The position numbers and the translations under genes were made by a program. Under the pieces are notes generated by a model. That model was not told the origin of the DNA. It ran no database searches and saw only the letters and a program-made list of their open reading frames with translations. From positions 97,278,368-97,342,367 of the forward strand of contig OZ026516.1 in assembly GCA_964019695.1 (NCBI GenBank): a stretch of 64,000 nucleotides of DNA, given 5' to 3'. Shown here in pieces: positions 45,058 through 58,200 of the stretch (positions are counted from its first letter, which is position 1; each line of letters opens with the position of its first letter). Source of the stretch: Loripinus fragilis. Its lineage: Eukaryota > Mollusca > Bivalvia > Lucinida > Lucinidae.

Positions 45058-46282
45058 AGCTCACCTAAGTGAGGTATTAGTATGTTCGTCCACACTTTCA
45101 AAGAAGTTTATCTTTAAAGTCAATTGGCCAAAATTGATCAGATTTCATGAAAAGCATCATCAGGTAGGGGGAAGTGCTGAATAAGGTTTTTGGGCCGATT
45201 AGATTGGAACTCTGGTTGACATGGCAACATATAGCTCTCATAGACTTGTAATGGGAAAAAAACTTTAAAAACCTTCTTCCCTGAAACCACGAGGCCCACA
45301 GCTTTTATATTTGGTATGTAGCAATGTCAAGTGGTCCCCTACATGAATCCTGCCAATCAAGCCCGTGGGGTCAATACTGGCCCGGCTGCGGGGATCAAGA
45401 GTTTCTATAGACTTATATTGGGAATAACTTTAAAAATCTTCTCTGAAACGATGAGGCCCAAAGCTCATATATTGGGTATGTAGCAATGTCTAGTGATCCA
45501 TTACATAGATCCTGCCGATGAATCCCCTGGGGTCTAAACTAGCCCCGCCACGGGGAACAAGAGTTTCCACATACTTATAACGGATTTCTTTTAATAAATC
45601 TTCTCTGAAACCATGAGGCCCCACAGCTTATATATTGGTTATGTAACAATGTCTAGGGGCCAATCCTGCCAATCTAGCGCCTAGCGTCCAAACTGGCCTC
45701 GCCCCAGGGATCAAGAGTTTTCATTAGACTTAAAATGGGAACAACTTTAAAAATATTCTCTGAAACCATGAGGCTCACAGCTTATATATTCGGGCTGTAG
45801 CAATGTCAAGTGGTCCCCTAAATAAATCCTGCCAATCGAGCCCCTGGGGTCCAAACTACCCCCGCCCTGGGGATCAAGAGTTTCCATAGACTTATTACAT
45901 GTAAAAACATTAAAAATTTTCTCTCTGAAACCAAGAGACCCACAGCTTATATGATTGGTATGTAGCAATGTCTAGCGGTCCCCTACATAAATCCTGCCAA
46001 CCATGCCCCTGGGGTCCAAACAGGCCATGTCGCACTGGTCTTAATTGCTCTCATAGACTTATCATGGAAAAAAACTTCAATAAATCTTATTCTTTAAAAA
46101 CTATTATTTGTTGCAATGCTTAGTGTTCTGTTATGTAAACCCTGCCAACTATGACCTAGGGGTCCAAAAAAGCCATTCCATGGGGGCTATCTGCTCCCAC
46201 TAGCTCGCAATAAAAATCTTCTTTTGAAACCATGGGGCCAACAACTCAGGTGAGCGGTATAGGCTCATTGAGCCTCTTATAT
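45058..46282 (+). mobile_element. Third AGCTCACCTGAG element with six ~163-bp tandem units
   Basis: Starts TTAGCTCACCTAAG, ends CTCAGGTGAGCGG then hairpin AGGCTCATTGAGCCT and CTTAT. The units (CATAGACTTRTAATGGGAA, CTGAAACCATGAGGCCCACA, GGTATGTAGCAATGTCTAG, ATCCTGCCAATC, GCCCCTGGGGTC) begin near 45238, 45403, 45566, 45719, 45883 and 46050. Confidence 0.75.
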
Positions 46283-46488
46283 ATGTTTTACCAAAATCAA
46301 ATTCTGTCTATGACAGTCAGCTTATAATTTTATTTTCCCACCATACCTCCATTGACATATTGAAATAAAATTTCCGGTTTTGCAGCTGGTCAAATAAATT
46401 TTGCCATCATGGACAATGGATTGGACTTATGTGCAGCATCTTTAAGTTTGACATTCACCAATAAATATGTTTCAAACTTATTACTTTT

Positions 46489-46578
46489 TTGTTTTGAATT
46501 TACTTGTACTCTTTGCTTCAAAAAAGTTATGCGACGCATAACTTTTTGAAGCAAAGAGTACAAGTGAATTCAAAACAA
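46489..46578. repeat. ~44-bp-arm near-perfect palindrome
   Basis: TGTTTTGAATTTACTTGTAC..TTATGCG / ACGCATAA..GTACAAGTGAATTCAAAACA with no spacer. Confidence 0.9.
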
Positions 46579-46973
46579 AAACGTGATAAAATTTTAAGCG
46601 GACTATCAAACTCTTTGTGTAATACCTAGGTGGCAAGAATAAAGTAGTAAAGTCTGGCATGTACTTTTAGCAAGGAAATTAGCAAAATTAGCGTTGAAAA
46701 TAGTGTCAGGATTATAACTTGAATAAAATCATGCTAATTTAAATATTTCAGCTTAAATTACAGTACATCTGTAGTACTTATTATAGTTGTGATTATATGC
46801 GGAAAACAAAAGAGAACTCTTTATCATTCTAAGAATCCTGTCTAATTTTCAGCCATAATATTGCTTAAGTACTACTGGATGTTTTTGTACAGCAAGTTTT
46901 ATATGTATATATTTGAAAACTGCTGATTTGTATTTGCTATATGTCGCTATTGAAACCTTATAGTAAGAAATAG

Positions 46974-47272
46974 AACAAAGGTCAGGAATCGATACAATCA
47001 AGTACCGCACCTGACCCAGGATACCAATGGGAAAGTAACAAACTCACTATTAGACATCGCAAATGAGAGCCAAGAGGTCAGCCCTTTCCAAGCAGGTGAC
47101 CACAAGGCAACAATAAACAGACGCACACAAAATCATAACAAACACACGACAGAGATAACAAATGATCCACAAAAGAAGTACCGCCTTTGAACGGTCAGTA
47201 AAAATATTTTACTGGAAGACTTAAACCGGTTTAACGGCGCCAACCTCACCCTTAGTTCAGATGTGGATAGGT
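46974..47272. repeat. Repeat R1, copy c
   Basis: GTCAGGAATCGATACAATCA, CAAGCAGGTGACCACAAGGC, GGTTTAACGGCGCCAACCTC. Confidence 0.75.
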
Positions 47273-47590
47273 CAAATTGGAGCATTTCTGGTGGGAGGGG
47301 TGACATCTGTCTTCTCTTGAAAGGGTATTGGAAGACTTCGTAGTATTTTGTTTGGTATATAGCTGTTGAGATGTTGTTTGAAGTCTGTGCGACATAGGTG
47401 GTTGTATTCAATCTGATGTATTGTTATTGAAACGTTGTTTGAAGACATTATAAAATGCTTCAATGGCTAAATAAAACACATTATTTATTCAATGCAGAGT
47501 TTTATTTCGACTGAAACATTATTTGAGTTTTTCATCAAAAAGAAAATTCAATGAGAAATCTGTCTGATTTTTATCTGTTGAAATACTATA

Positions 47591-48517
47591 CTGAACAAAA
47601 GTGAAAACGCTACACCTGAATTGTTTGCCATCTATATACAAAATTATGCAAACCAAGAATGCAATTGAAAGTGCATCTTATTGTTCAAATACTGTGTAAT
47701 GCATAACAGTAAAAGTTTTGCGGATATTGTCACGAGGAAACATATGAAAGCCATTTAAATGTGACTGGGGTCCACCCTTTCAGGTTGTCAATTTGAACGG
47801 CAATCTGACACAATTTAGGCCTTCAGAAATCCACTACCTACGAGACCCGACTGCACAAAATGGTCGTCTAGAGATGTGACAACCAGAAATGTGAAAGACT
47901 TATCTCAAGTGTGTTTTGATCGTTTAGAAAAGCAATCTTAAAAAGCGGATTTTCACTCAAATTGCCAAGTTTAAAGATTTAACACTGAAATCTCCATAGG
48001 AAAATCAATGTGTTGTAGCATCTTAGTATGAGGACATTACTAGTCGAGAAATGGTAGAAACAATGTGCTGAGAGGTCTACCTGATTTGGCAAAAGAAACT
48101 TATCGAAACTCGTGATAAATCGAAGATTACCAAACATTTAATATTCCCTATTTGTTTTTGTCAAAGGGAGATAATTTTCAATATAGTTTACAAATTCGCT
48201 AAATTCGAAATTGATTTCTGAGCTTGTTTCAAGTGATTAAGCAGTTTCCTTGTGTTTTTATGCAACACAATTAAGACTAATTTTGATAAGCATAACAATT
48301 TTAATTTGCGCATGCGCAATAGCAAATTTCAGTGAATAAAGCTTTAAACACTTAATGGAGCATAACTCATACATCAAACAAGACAAATTGGTGGGGTTTT
48401 GATGAATCGTTTGCTTGATGTCTAGGCAACATTATTAAGCTTTAGTAAATACTTTTTGTCAAATACTTTTTCATAAAATATAGATAATTGGAGTGTAGCG
48501 TTTTCACTTTTGTTCAG
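47591..48517. mobile_element. Tc1/mariner-type element, TA-flanked, no transposase
   Basis: TIR CTGAACAAAAGTGAAAACGC..TACAC and its complement at the right, flanked by TA (47589-47590, 48518-48519). 927 bp, no open transposase frame. Lies within the repeat array downstream of the PLA2 stop. Confidence 0.8.
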
Positions 48518-48588
48518 TATATTTGAAAACATTGTAAAGTGCTGAGTTATATTCGGTCAGATAATTAGCTGCTCATATGTTAAATTAA

Positions 48589-48796
48589 CCCTTAAAGCGC
48601 CAATCACAACTGCAGCAGACGACACATTTTGCGAAATCTTTTCCAATTTTCGAAAAAAAATAAGGTATGATATTTAATGAGAATCGTCTGTCAGCAGACG
48701 ATTCTCATAAAATATCATGCCTTATTTGTTATTTTTGGAAAAGCGGCAATTTTTGAAATTGTCATCTGCTAAAAATTATAGGTGGCGCTTTATGGG
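48589..48796. mobile_element. piggyBac-type MITE (208 bp)
   Basis: TIR CCCTTAAAGCGCCA / TGGCGCTTTATGGG between TTAA at 48585-48588 and 48797-48800. The centre is a palindrome, GAGAATCGTCTG TCAG CAGACGATTCTC. Confidence 0.8.
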
Positions 48797-49115
48797 TTAA
48801 CACTGTATACTGGTGACTCTTAGATGAGTACTTTAAAATGCCACATAATGTCTTCAGTGAAGATCCAGATGAAATGCCACATAATGTGGCATTTCATTAG
48901 AGTGAGTAGACTCTACTCAGTTTTATAAGATAAAAACAGTCTTCAGAGAAAGAAATATAATTTTATTTCAAATTATAACATGTGACACCTAGACATATAC
49001 AACGGATAATCAACAGTTGATTATATCAAACCAGAAGAATCCACTAGTACATAAAGGGTTAATGGCTTTGTAGTACAGCGAGTTGTATTTGATCTGACAT
49101 GTAGCTTCTTGAATG

Positions 49116-49231
49116 TTATTTGAAGACTTTGTAAAATGCCGAGTTGTATTCAGTCTGATGAGTAGCAATACAAGCAGCAGCCTGGATATCACAGTTGCAC
49201 ACCCCTCTCTGGCACCGACTGTTGGTTGTAG
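49116..49231 (-). CDS. PLA2 exon 4 (CNCD motif and C-terminus)
   Basis: Acceptor TTTTATTTCAG. Encodes TTNSRCQRGVCNCDIQAAAC, then a 17-residue cysteine-free tail and TAA at 49118-49116. It matches the family pattern CxxxxCxCDxxAAxC. A possible poly(A) signal on this strand (AATAAA, 48967-48962) lies ~150 bp downstream. Confidence 0.88.
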
Positions 49232-52200
49232 CTGAAATAAAATAATATAGGATATTTGTTACTGAATGAGGGCTTTTCTAGCAATTTTTGGAAAAGACCC
49301 CTAGCCAAAATTCGGAAAAATGATCGACATACAAAAATGTAACATCAAAATTGTTAGAAAATAAGGCAATATATCTTTCTAAAGCTCTTCATTGCATGAT
49401 TTGTTTTCCTGTATAAACAAAAATTGCTTTTTTATCAAGGAGATGGATACCTTTGGCCACATTGTTGTATAAACAAATCATACATCTCACATAGATCACT
49501 TTACGCCCCAACATACAGCTTTTGAGCAATCCACAGCATGCTTATGAGTCTTTTTGGGTCACTTCTTGGTTTGATACCGTTTGCAATATTGTGACACGCT
49601 GGGTGAAGTTTAGAGAAAACCATTGGATGAACATAAACTACAATTATTCGACTACAATACTTTGAAGCATTTTCGCCAAAATGTACAATTTTTGGGCAGA
49701 AAAATATATATTTACAATTTTCACTTATGAGCTTTTCAAGGTCAAAATGAAACATTGTAAATAATACCAGAAATACATATATACTTGGGTCAAAATACTT
49801 CTAAATATTGTAGTCAGATAATTGTAGTTCATGTTCATGCAATTTGTTTTCTCTCAGTTCACCCAGCGTGTCACAAGATTGCAAACGGCATCAGACCAGG
49901 AAGTAACTTTAAAAGGACTGATAGCATGCTGCCGATTGCTCAAAAGAAGTATGTTTGGGCGTAAAGTGATCTATGTGAGATGTATAAACTGTGGATACAA
50001 CACTATGGCGAAAGGTATCCGTCTCCTTGATAAAAAAGCAAGTTTTGTTTATATAGGAAAAAATCATGAAAGTAAGAGCTTTTGAAAGATATATCCCCTT
50101 AACGACATAGAATATAAGAAGGGTAGCAAAATATGTCCTCAAAATCAAGTTATTTTAGATTGTATTATGCCAAGCATACCACTTAAGCACAAGTTTTTAA
50201 GTATCATTCTGATATGGGTCATTGTTTCTCATAAGTAGAAGTGGTCACTAAAAATGTTTTTTTACTTTTCTTAATTGAGAAAAACAGACATGGTATTGGG
50301 AAAAAAGATGGCTATTTTCGATTGGGAATGGAGCAGAAATTCGGCCCCTAGAGAAGGCAAAACAAATTCCCATGTGAACTGTCAATATCTCATATCATGA
50401 GAGCGTAAAGCTACCTATTGAAGGCAAAGTAAACTAGGAACAAAGAGTTACGTACATCAGAGGACTAATTTGGCCCCCTCTGAAGCAACATATACAATTC
50501 TCTTTAGACTGTATTTTTCTGAAAATATTTATTTGACCATTATCATGGGAATGGTATCAGCAAATGACTGCCAAAATAGGTTAAATATAAAGACAAATGG
50601 TCATTTTGGACAGCATTTAAAACATCTGGTGCCCATTTATTAACAATTAGATATCAGCTCACATGAATTCCAAACTATATTTGAATATGTTATGTGCAGT
50701 AATAATAGTTTTCGTCTTTCTAAATATAAAGGTTTAGGTATTTGCTTGTATTCTATGATATTTTCACTGTCAAATGTCTCAAATTTGGTCCAAAACGATC
50801 ATTTCCCTATTTTCAGCACACTATCACTATTGGCCAAAATAACCCACTAATGCATGTAGCCCCTTTGGCGTACTTCTGTATTATTTTTATAAGTATATAT
50901 AAAGCGCATGTTGTGGTTGCTTGAAATATGCTTATGGATCATTAAATATGCTTTCAGAACTCAAAAGACCCACATCACTTTTAATTGATTTACAATATTC
51001 CACCCCTTCACAAAGGTGTCTCCAGCATGTTACTTTCAATTTTACATGTTTGTGGTGCTTGTAGTAACTGTTATCACACTCACTTTGCCATAAAAGTGAT
51101 GTCATCCCCTGTTAATTTGATATTTACTGCTATTCCCTTGTGTTAAGTACGTGTTAATACTCTCACTTGTGGAATAATAAGCAACGTCATGAGACCTTGC
51201 AACCATGACAACGTTTCAGTTTCGTGTTTTTTTATGTGAAGCAACATGGAGCCACAATAAAGTACAAAGCTTATTTGAAGTATTTTTGTGCATTGAGCAA
51301 TGGTACCAGAGCGTAACACAGGTCCTCGGTGTGTGGGGGGCTGGGGGAGAGGAGACAAGAATATAGATAGTGGGCATGTAAGATAGTGGAAATTCAGGTT
51401 ATTCAGGGACTAAGTAAATTGTGATAACAACACCAGAGGACTACAGAGTTTGGTGAAGTTTTATAAGCAGGAGTGGCTGGCATGGAGGGAAGTGACTGAA
51501 GTTAGATCAAAGTAGGGTATTGATATTGCTTAGACAAAACCAAATGAATAGACTTTTAAGATCAGAGAAAACGTTTTAAATTACCTCAGTTAAATGGTAA
51601 TTGATTTGGATGCATTGATTCATACCTTGATCTTCACATCGAAAAAGATGAGTTTTCTGACAGATATTAAAAATAAGATTTTGAAAATTTTCAGAGGAAA
51701 GATGGACAAAACATAAGGGAAGCAATACACGAAGCTTTGGTAAATGAAGATTAATTTACAACCTCAATTACTGGCATTCAAACTTTGACTGGAATGAATT
51801 TCTTAATTAGAGGGCCAATATATAAGGACACGAAACAATCATTGGGGAAGTTAATTGGGAACGTAACCGAGACAAATGTACAGTTATGATTAAATGTTAA
51901 ACTAGAGCCTGCATTCTAAGCAAACCGTGAAAGGGAACTATTGAGGCTGGATATGTAAAACATCCTTATGGCGAGACTGTGAGGAATTTGTAGGAAGCAG
52001 TTCTGTTGAAGCTGGTGGTCAAAATTGTGGTTTAAGGATTGTAGGAAAGAAATGAAACCCTGTTGAAGCAGGTTTGGGACCAGTATTGTCCAGTCCATAA
52101 CTACCAGTGGAAAATGTCAGAAAATGACAGCATAGCAAATACTCAAAAAATTACTAAAGTGTGTTAGAAACGTGCGAAATTAAAAACTTTCTACTTTATT

Positions 52201-55200
52201 TTGCAAAACATGATACTGGAGTTAATCACTTAATAAAATAATTTTGCACTTGCAATATCTACTTTGAAATGATACTTTTATACATGTAATGTACACAAGA
52301 CCACAAGCATATCCTTGGGAAATCGAATTTATGTATTTATTTATTGTAGTGTAATTACAGAAGTGACAAAACATTTTAAGAATATGTTACAACAAGCCCC
52401 GGGGCCTAAGGTCTTTAGATTACTGTGTATACAAATAGGTGAGAACTGAAGACAACACTTTTCATCTATCAGGCATATTCATAAAACACTGGTAATTATA
52501 CCTGCTTTTCCAGTATTTGCACAATTATAACTGTAATTAAAATCTTTGATGGGATAGTTGAGACATTTCTTAATTGAACATAAGTGTATTGGGTTGTTAA
52601 AGTAAGTAAGGTTGCAAAGATCAGGAATCGATACAATCAAGTACCACACCTGACCCAGGATACCAATGGGAAAGTGACAAACTCACAGAAGACACCACAA
52701 ACGAGAGCCAAGAGGTCAGCCCTTTCCCAGCAGGTGACCACGAAGCACATATAAACAGACGCGCACAAAACATAGCAAACACAAGACAGAACAAAAACAT
52801 AAAAGATCCACAAAAGAAGTACCGCCTTGGAACGGTCAGTAAAATATTTTACTGGAGGGCTTAAACCGGTTTAACGGCGCCAACCTCACCCTTAATTCAG
52901 ATGTGGATCAAGACACATAGATATTTGGTTTGCATGAAAGACCCCTAACTTATCAATGCATCATCTCCTAAAAAATATAAATCAAGATATAACAAGGAGA
53001 TAAAGCAAGGATAAGGACTCAACAGTAAATTAAACTGAATACCGGAGCAAAAGAAATCCAACAGGTAAACCCCGGTGGGCCCGACAAACAGCCAAAGCAT
53101 CAGGCCCCTACCATCTCATCAATAGATAAGTCTTTAAGTCGGAACCATCATAGAGTCTGAAGTCCGACCCACCGGCGTGCAATTAAAGAGGAAAGCAAAG
53201 TTGCCAACTGTGATTGGGTTCTGCACCAAACATATTTGAAGTAATGTTTTCACTGTTTTATTCAATAAATTCTGGATAAGTTTACCAAATAAATATGTGT
53301 TAAGATTCTTTTGGAAAATGCCAAAATATGCCGGATTATTCGGGAAAGTGCCAGTGCCATAGACTTTGCCAGCATTTTCTTAACCCTGTGTGGAAGGGAA
53401 TGGGAAGTTGTTGTATGCAAATCATGTGGGTTATCTTTAGGCAGAATGTTCAGATAGCTGAAAAATATGAAGCCACATACAATTAAAACAAAACACTTAA
53501 GTACCGAATCGAAAAAAACATTGAGAAAAGAATTTCTAAAGAATTAAAATTATTTGGTTTGGAAGAAGCACTTTCTATTGCATCTAAAATTGTAGAATTA
53601 AGTGCTGAGATGTCAAGTTTTAAGACCGAATTAATAAGACTGGACGCTGAAATTATCACTGACAAAGATAGAAAGCAAGAGGAACAAACTAGAAGAATTT
53701 TTGAATCTATGGTAGAGGACTTTCACCAAAGAATTCTCAAATTGGAGAACGAGAGACAGCTTGCTGAAGATAGGAAAAACTATGGTATTTATCATAAAGA
53801 CAAAGTGGCCATAATGGACCTACAAAAGGAGCAGGAGTTAATAGCAAGGAGCAAGGAACGGATGGACATGATGTTTATACAATGGAGAGATAAACTATTA
53901 AGTGGTTTAGGGAAACCATCTTTAGAAGAAAGCTTACAACAGCTTATTCAGCAAATAGCTTTTAATGTTGAAAAGCTGAACGGCATGACTAAAAAATTCA
54001 GAGGAGTTGTTTGATAATATGAAGAAGAAACCAATCACGCAATATTGGACACTTACAAATCAGTAAGTGAAAGTGAGGCAGGAATAGGTACTAAGCTGGA
54101 TAAAGTCAGAGAAGAAACACTGTAGTTATTGAGAAAATGGGTTCTGTAGTTGATACAGAAAAGCAAGTTAATCAGTCAGGCCATAGAAATATTAGAGGTT
54201 AATAGTGATAATTAAAGGATTATGTTATATACACAATCAACTATTACAGCGTATCTTTAAGAAAGCAGAATTTTTGTATAGATTGAGCAATGTTGCAAAT
54301 AAGAATTATATTGATTAATGTGGCTTGAAAAGGTATGAATGTGAATTGAACTTACAGACACATTTCATCCTGTTAATAATCAAAGCATTCTTAATCCAAA
54401 GGAAAAACATTTCCACTATTATGAAATTTTTCCCCATTTAATACCATATTCAATTCTTGAAAAGAATATGTATAAGTACAATGTCAATCTCATATTTTCT
54501 GCTATTCTATTATGTTAAGTACTTGTTAAAAATCTCCTTTGTGAACCAACATTAAGTAACGCCATGAGAAGTTATGACATCATAAGTGCAACCGTTACAA
54601 TGTTTCAGTTTAGCGTTATCTTATGTTAAGCAACATGGAGTGACCATTTTGTGATGGTCTGTGGTATGTAATTGTGACTTTTCCTGGTCATACTCACTTA
54701 GTTTTTTCTCACGACGAGGCCTAGATGCTGGTTTAGAAGCAATGATATGTGGTACTTACGACACATGAGGATGTTGGTCTCACCAATATACGCCCAGTCA
54801 TAACGTACAATAAAGAAGGACAGATAGAACACAGGGAGACAGTATTTTCTGTTGGAGATTTTCAAACACTGGTCATGGAGTGCACAACACCTGCAATAAT
54901 ATACACTAGTCACGTATTAAAAACGATCTCGAGAATCTTACGTGAGTGCTCTTGTATTATTTAATGTATTAAAAGAGTAAGGGAAAAGAGATAAAGTGAG
55001 AGGCTTGTCGGGCAATTTATTGCTAATTTTTGAAACAAATTTATTGAAATCGATAATTCAGTAAAATGAATGTTAGATTCTATTTATCATATAATATTAA
55101 AATTACTTTGAAACCGGATTTTTCGCACGAAATTTCATAATGTACGCAGCCTTGCTATGGACGTTATTACATAACCACTGCTGGCAATCAGTTAAATACG

Positions 55201-58200
55201 TAACCAGTGGTTAAACAAAGATATCCGTCATATCCCTTCGCTGATCTTCCGGTTTTGCAAAAGAAGGTCACAAAACGTAAACCAACTACGAACGCTCGAG
55301 TTTGAAAGCTGTTAATTTGAAGCAAAATGAATATTTTTAATATATATATAAGAATGTATTTTGTCAGTTCTATATTGATTTCTTCGAGCTTCAAAGGATA
55401 TGGTAAGGCGTTTTTGTTGTTGTAATTTTTGTTCCCTTCAGCGAAAGACCTGTTGAGATCGGATTGTACATGAAGAAAATATAGGGTAAACACTAGGATC
55501 TTTTGCTTGTTTTGACAGTTATTGCCTTGTGTGCTATAAACGCGATGCGGTGCTGATTGTGTATAAAATGCGGGAGGTCTGTAATAATTTTGGTTCCGCA
55601 TGTAATAATTAAAATGATGACAAAATATCTCCCACAAAATTCATTTTTTAAAAGTAAGTAAGGGTGCAAAGATCAGGAATTGATACAATCAAGTACCACA
55701 CCTGACCCAGGATACCAATGGGAAAGTGACAAACTCACAGTTAGACACCACAAACGAGAGCCAAGAGGTCAGCCCTTTCCCAGCAGATGACCACAAAGCA
55801 CATATAAACAGACGCGCACAAAGACACAGCAAACACAAGACAGAACAAAAAACATAAAAGATCCACAAAAGAAGTACCGCCTTGGAACAGTCGTACCGTC
55901 TTGGAACGGTCAGTAAAATATTTACTGGAGGGCTTAAACCCGTTTGACGGCGCCAACCTCGCCCTTAATTCAGATGTTGATCAAGACACATAGATATTTG
56001 GTTTGCATGAAAGACCCCTAGCTTATCAATGCATCATCTCCTAGAACATATAAATCAAGATATAACAAGGAGATAAAGCAAAGATAAGGACTCAACAGTA
56101 AATAAAACTGAATACCGGAGCAAAAGAAATCCAAACGGTAAACCCCGGTGGGCCTGACAAACAGCCAAACAGCCAAAGCATCTGGCCCCTACCATCTCAT
56201 CAATAGATAAGTCTTTAAGTTGGAACCATCATAGAGTCTGAAGTCCAGTTTTTCCATGTCAATATGAACTTGGCCAGTGTTTACTCACTTTTTCTGTTCC
56301 AAATAAAAATCATTCAGTAGAAGCTTTGTGTAAGAAAAATCAAGGGTCAATTTATTTCTTGCTGTCCATTGATGTGCGTTACAATATAGCACACAACAGT
56401 CCAGGTTTAAAATAATTCCTTCATATTTTAATAATTACATTCAATCTATATTTCTAACAAGCTTTATGCCAGGGCCGTCATTAAGTCTGAGGCCTGACCC
56501 ACCGTCGTGCAATTTAAGAGGATACCATAGCTATCAACCATAATTGGGTTCACAACCAGGCATGCAGACTGTCGCATGATATCCATGTTGTATCCCGCTC
56601 ATAACATTTAATAATCTATTTAAATTGGTCACTAAAATTAGGCTTACCAACACTTCTGACGCTTCATCCTCCTCTTCATCTAACTAACCAGCCGCTTTGG
56701 CTGACATAAAGTAATATGATGCATTGTTTTTTTAACCTCAACATGTTGTCTTAAAACTTTCGTATTGAAAATTTTACATCAGCCCTATAGTCAAAACGAT
56801 TTAACACGTCTACGACTTCAAATTGACCTCTCTATTAAAGTAACAGCTTGTTACTGACAGTGGGGAGTAATAGAAAGTAAGTCAGAATGTAAAGATCAGG
56901 AATCAAATACAATCAAGTACTGCAATGAACAGACAAAAAAGCATGACAAACACGAAACATAGATAACAAAAAGGATCCACAAAAGAAGCACTGCCTTGGA
57001 AGTTGGTACGGCCAGTAAAAGAATATTGGAGGGGTTAATTATATAGTTTTATGGTACCTACCTCACCCTTATTTCGGATGTGGATCAAGACAAATAGATA
57101 TTTGGTTTGCATGAAAGAACCCTAACTTATATATGTAAACCTTATCTCCTTCTTTAAATGTATGCACCCTTGCTCGTTTGTCATAATGTAGTTTCTGCTT
57201 GCCATGGACTCTGCACCTTATTCATTGCTAATCCTCATTTTGTTAAAGAGTTTGTCCTAAGTTAACAATTTAGTCGTCGGTCGATAAGACTGGCTAATCA
57301 CTCGCCTAGTCGGTCCATAAGTTCTGCAATATTGCCATAGGACCCCAGACATTACACCAATATAATAGTTCAAATGGGTAAACCCTAATGATCCTTGGGG
57401 AACTGCCCTAATGACATACAAAGTGCTTGGAGATATCTTTCCCAGTCTCTAGGTATTTTTGCAGACATTCTGTGCAGCATTTGATTGAGAGTTGAATGTG
57501 AATTCTCAACAAATCCATAACGCTGACGTGGTGAGTTGCTGCAGGGATAATAACCTAACCACTTCCTTCACCACCTCAGATGTAAATACGGTAAGCAAAA
57601 TGTATTTACTGCTGGCACACACTACGTATGGAAGCGGATAACGGTTTTGGTCGAAAAAGGACATCTGACCCTGCTGCACAAATAAATAATTTCCTACCAT
57701 TCATGGGGGTCTAGATGAAAGTTAACTGATAAAATGTAAGTGGCAACATATTTTACCGATAGTTAAAAAATTAAAAAAGAAAGTGAAAATTCCTTGTCAA
57801 ACCATTTTAAAGATATTCTTTTTATTTGCGGAAAAGATCAAATAAAAAATAAAGAAGAAAAAGTACTATCTTACTGATGAAAATACAGACCCATAACATG
57901 AGTGGGCGCATATTCAAGTCAATGTATTTCTAGAAATGAAGTCTTGTAACTGTGTACCCACCTATCAATGTTGTCAATTGGAATGCCCGAGCCCCGGAAG
58001 CCGCAATATCTGCCATACCCATTAATCTGCGTCATTGTAAGATTGCTTGTGGCGCTAATCATCTCACGAAACTGTCCTACCGAGCGTCTGCTTCTCGTAT
58101 TACCTGTAACTAAAGCATTATACTTTTTGGAGAATAGGGCCGTCCATTTTTAAAGTAAGAAAGACTGCAAAGATCAGGAAATGATACTATCAAGTACCAC

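Larger units (their letters stand above)
47330..49165 (-). repeat. Diverged ~60-bp tandem units overlapping the PLA2 C-terminus and 3' flank
   Basis: The sequence coding the PLA2 tail (CAGACTGAATACAACTCGGC, then GCATTTTACAAAGTCTTC) recurs in decayed form at about 49070-49105, 48526-48580 and twice at 47330-47465. A Tc1-like element (47591-48517) and a TTAA MITE (48589-48796) interrupt the array. Confidence 0.55.
51110..54643 (+). mobile_element. Second, decayed copy of the Gag-coiled-coil LTR element
   Basis: 5' LTR 51110-51299 (TGTTAATTTG...GAGCA), primer site TGGTACCAGAGC at 51301 with one change from copy 1, Gag remnant 51400-52100 with many stops, zinc-knuckle remnant near 53420, coiled-coil frame 53500-54014, and truncated 3' LTR 54482-54643. 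A 1.3-kb block including R1 is inserted at ~52.1-53.4 kb. Antisense within PLA2 intron 3. Confidence 0.75.

Noticed and set aside
54698..54913. Single 71-codon PLA2-like frame as a gene by itself
   Set aside because: Only 54760-54890 is coding; both ends are splice sites that join in phase to other exons.
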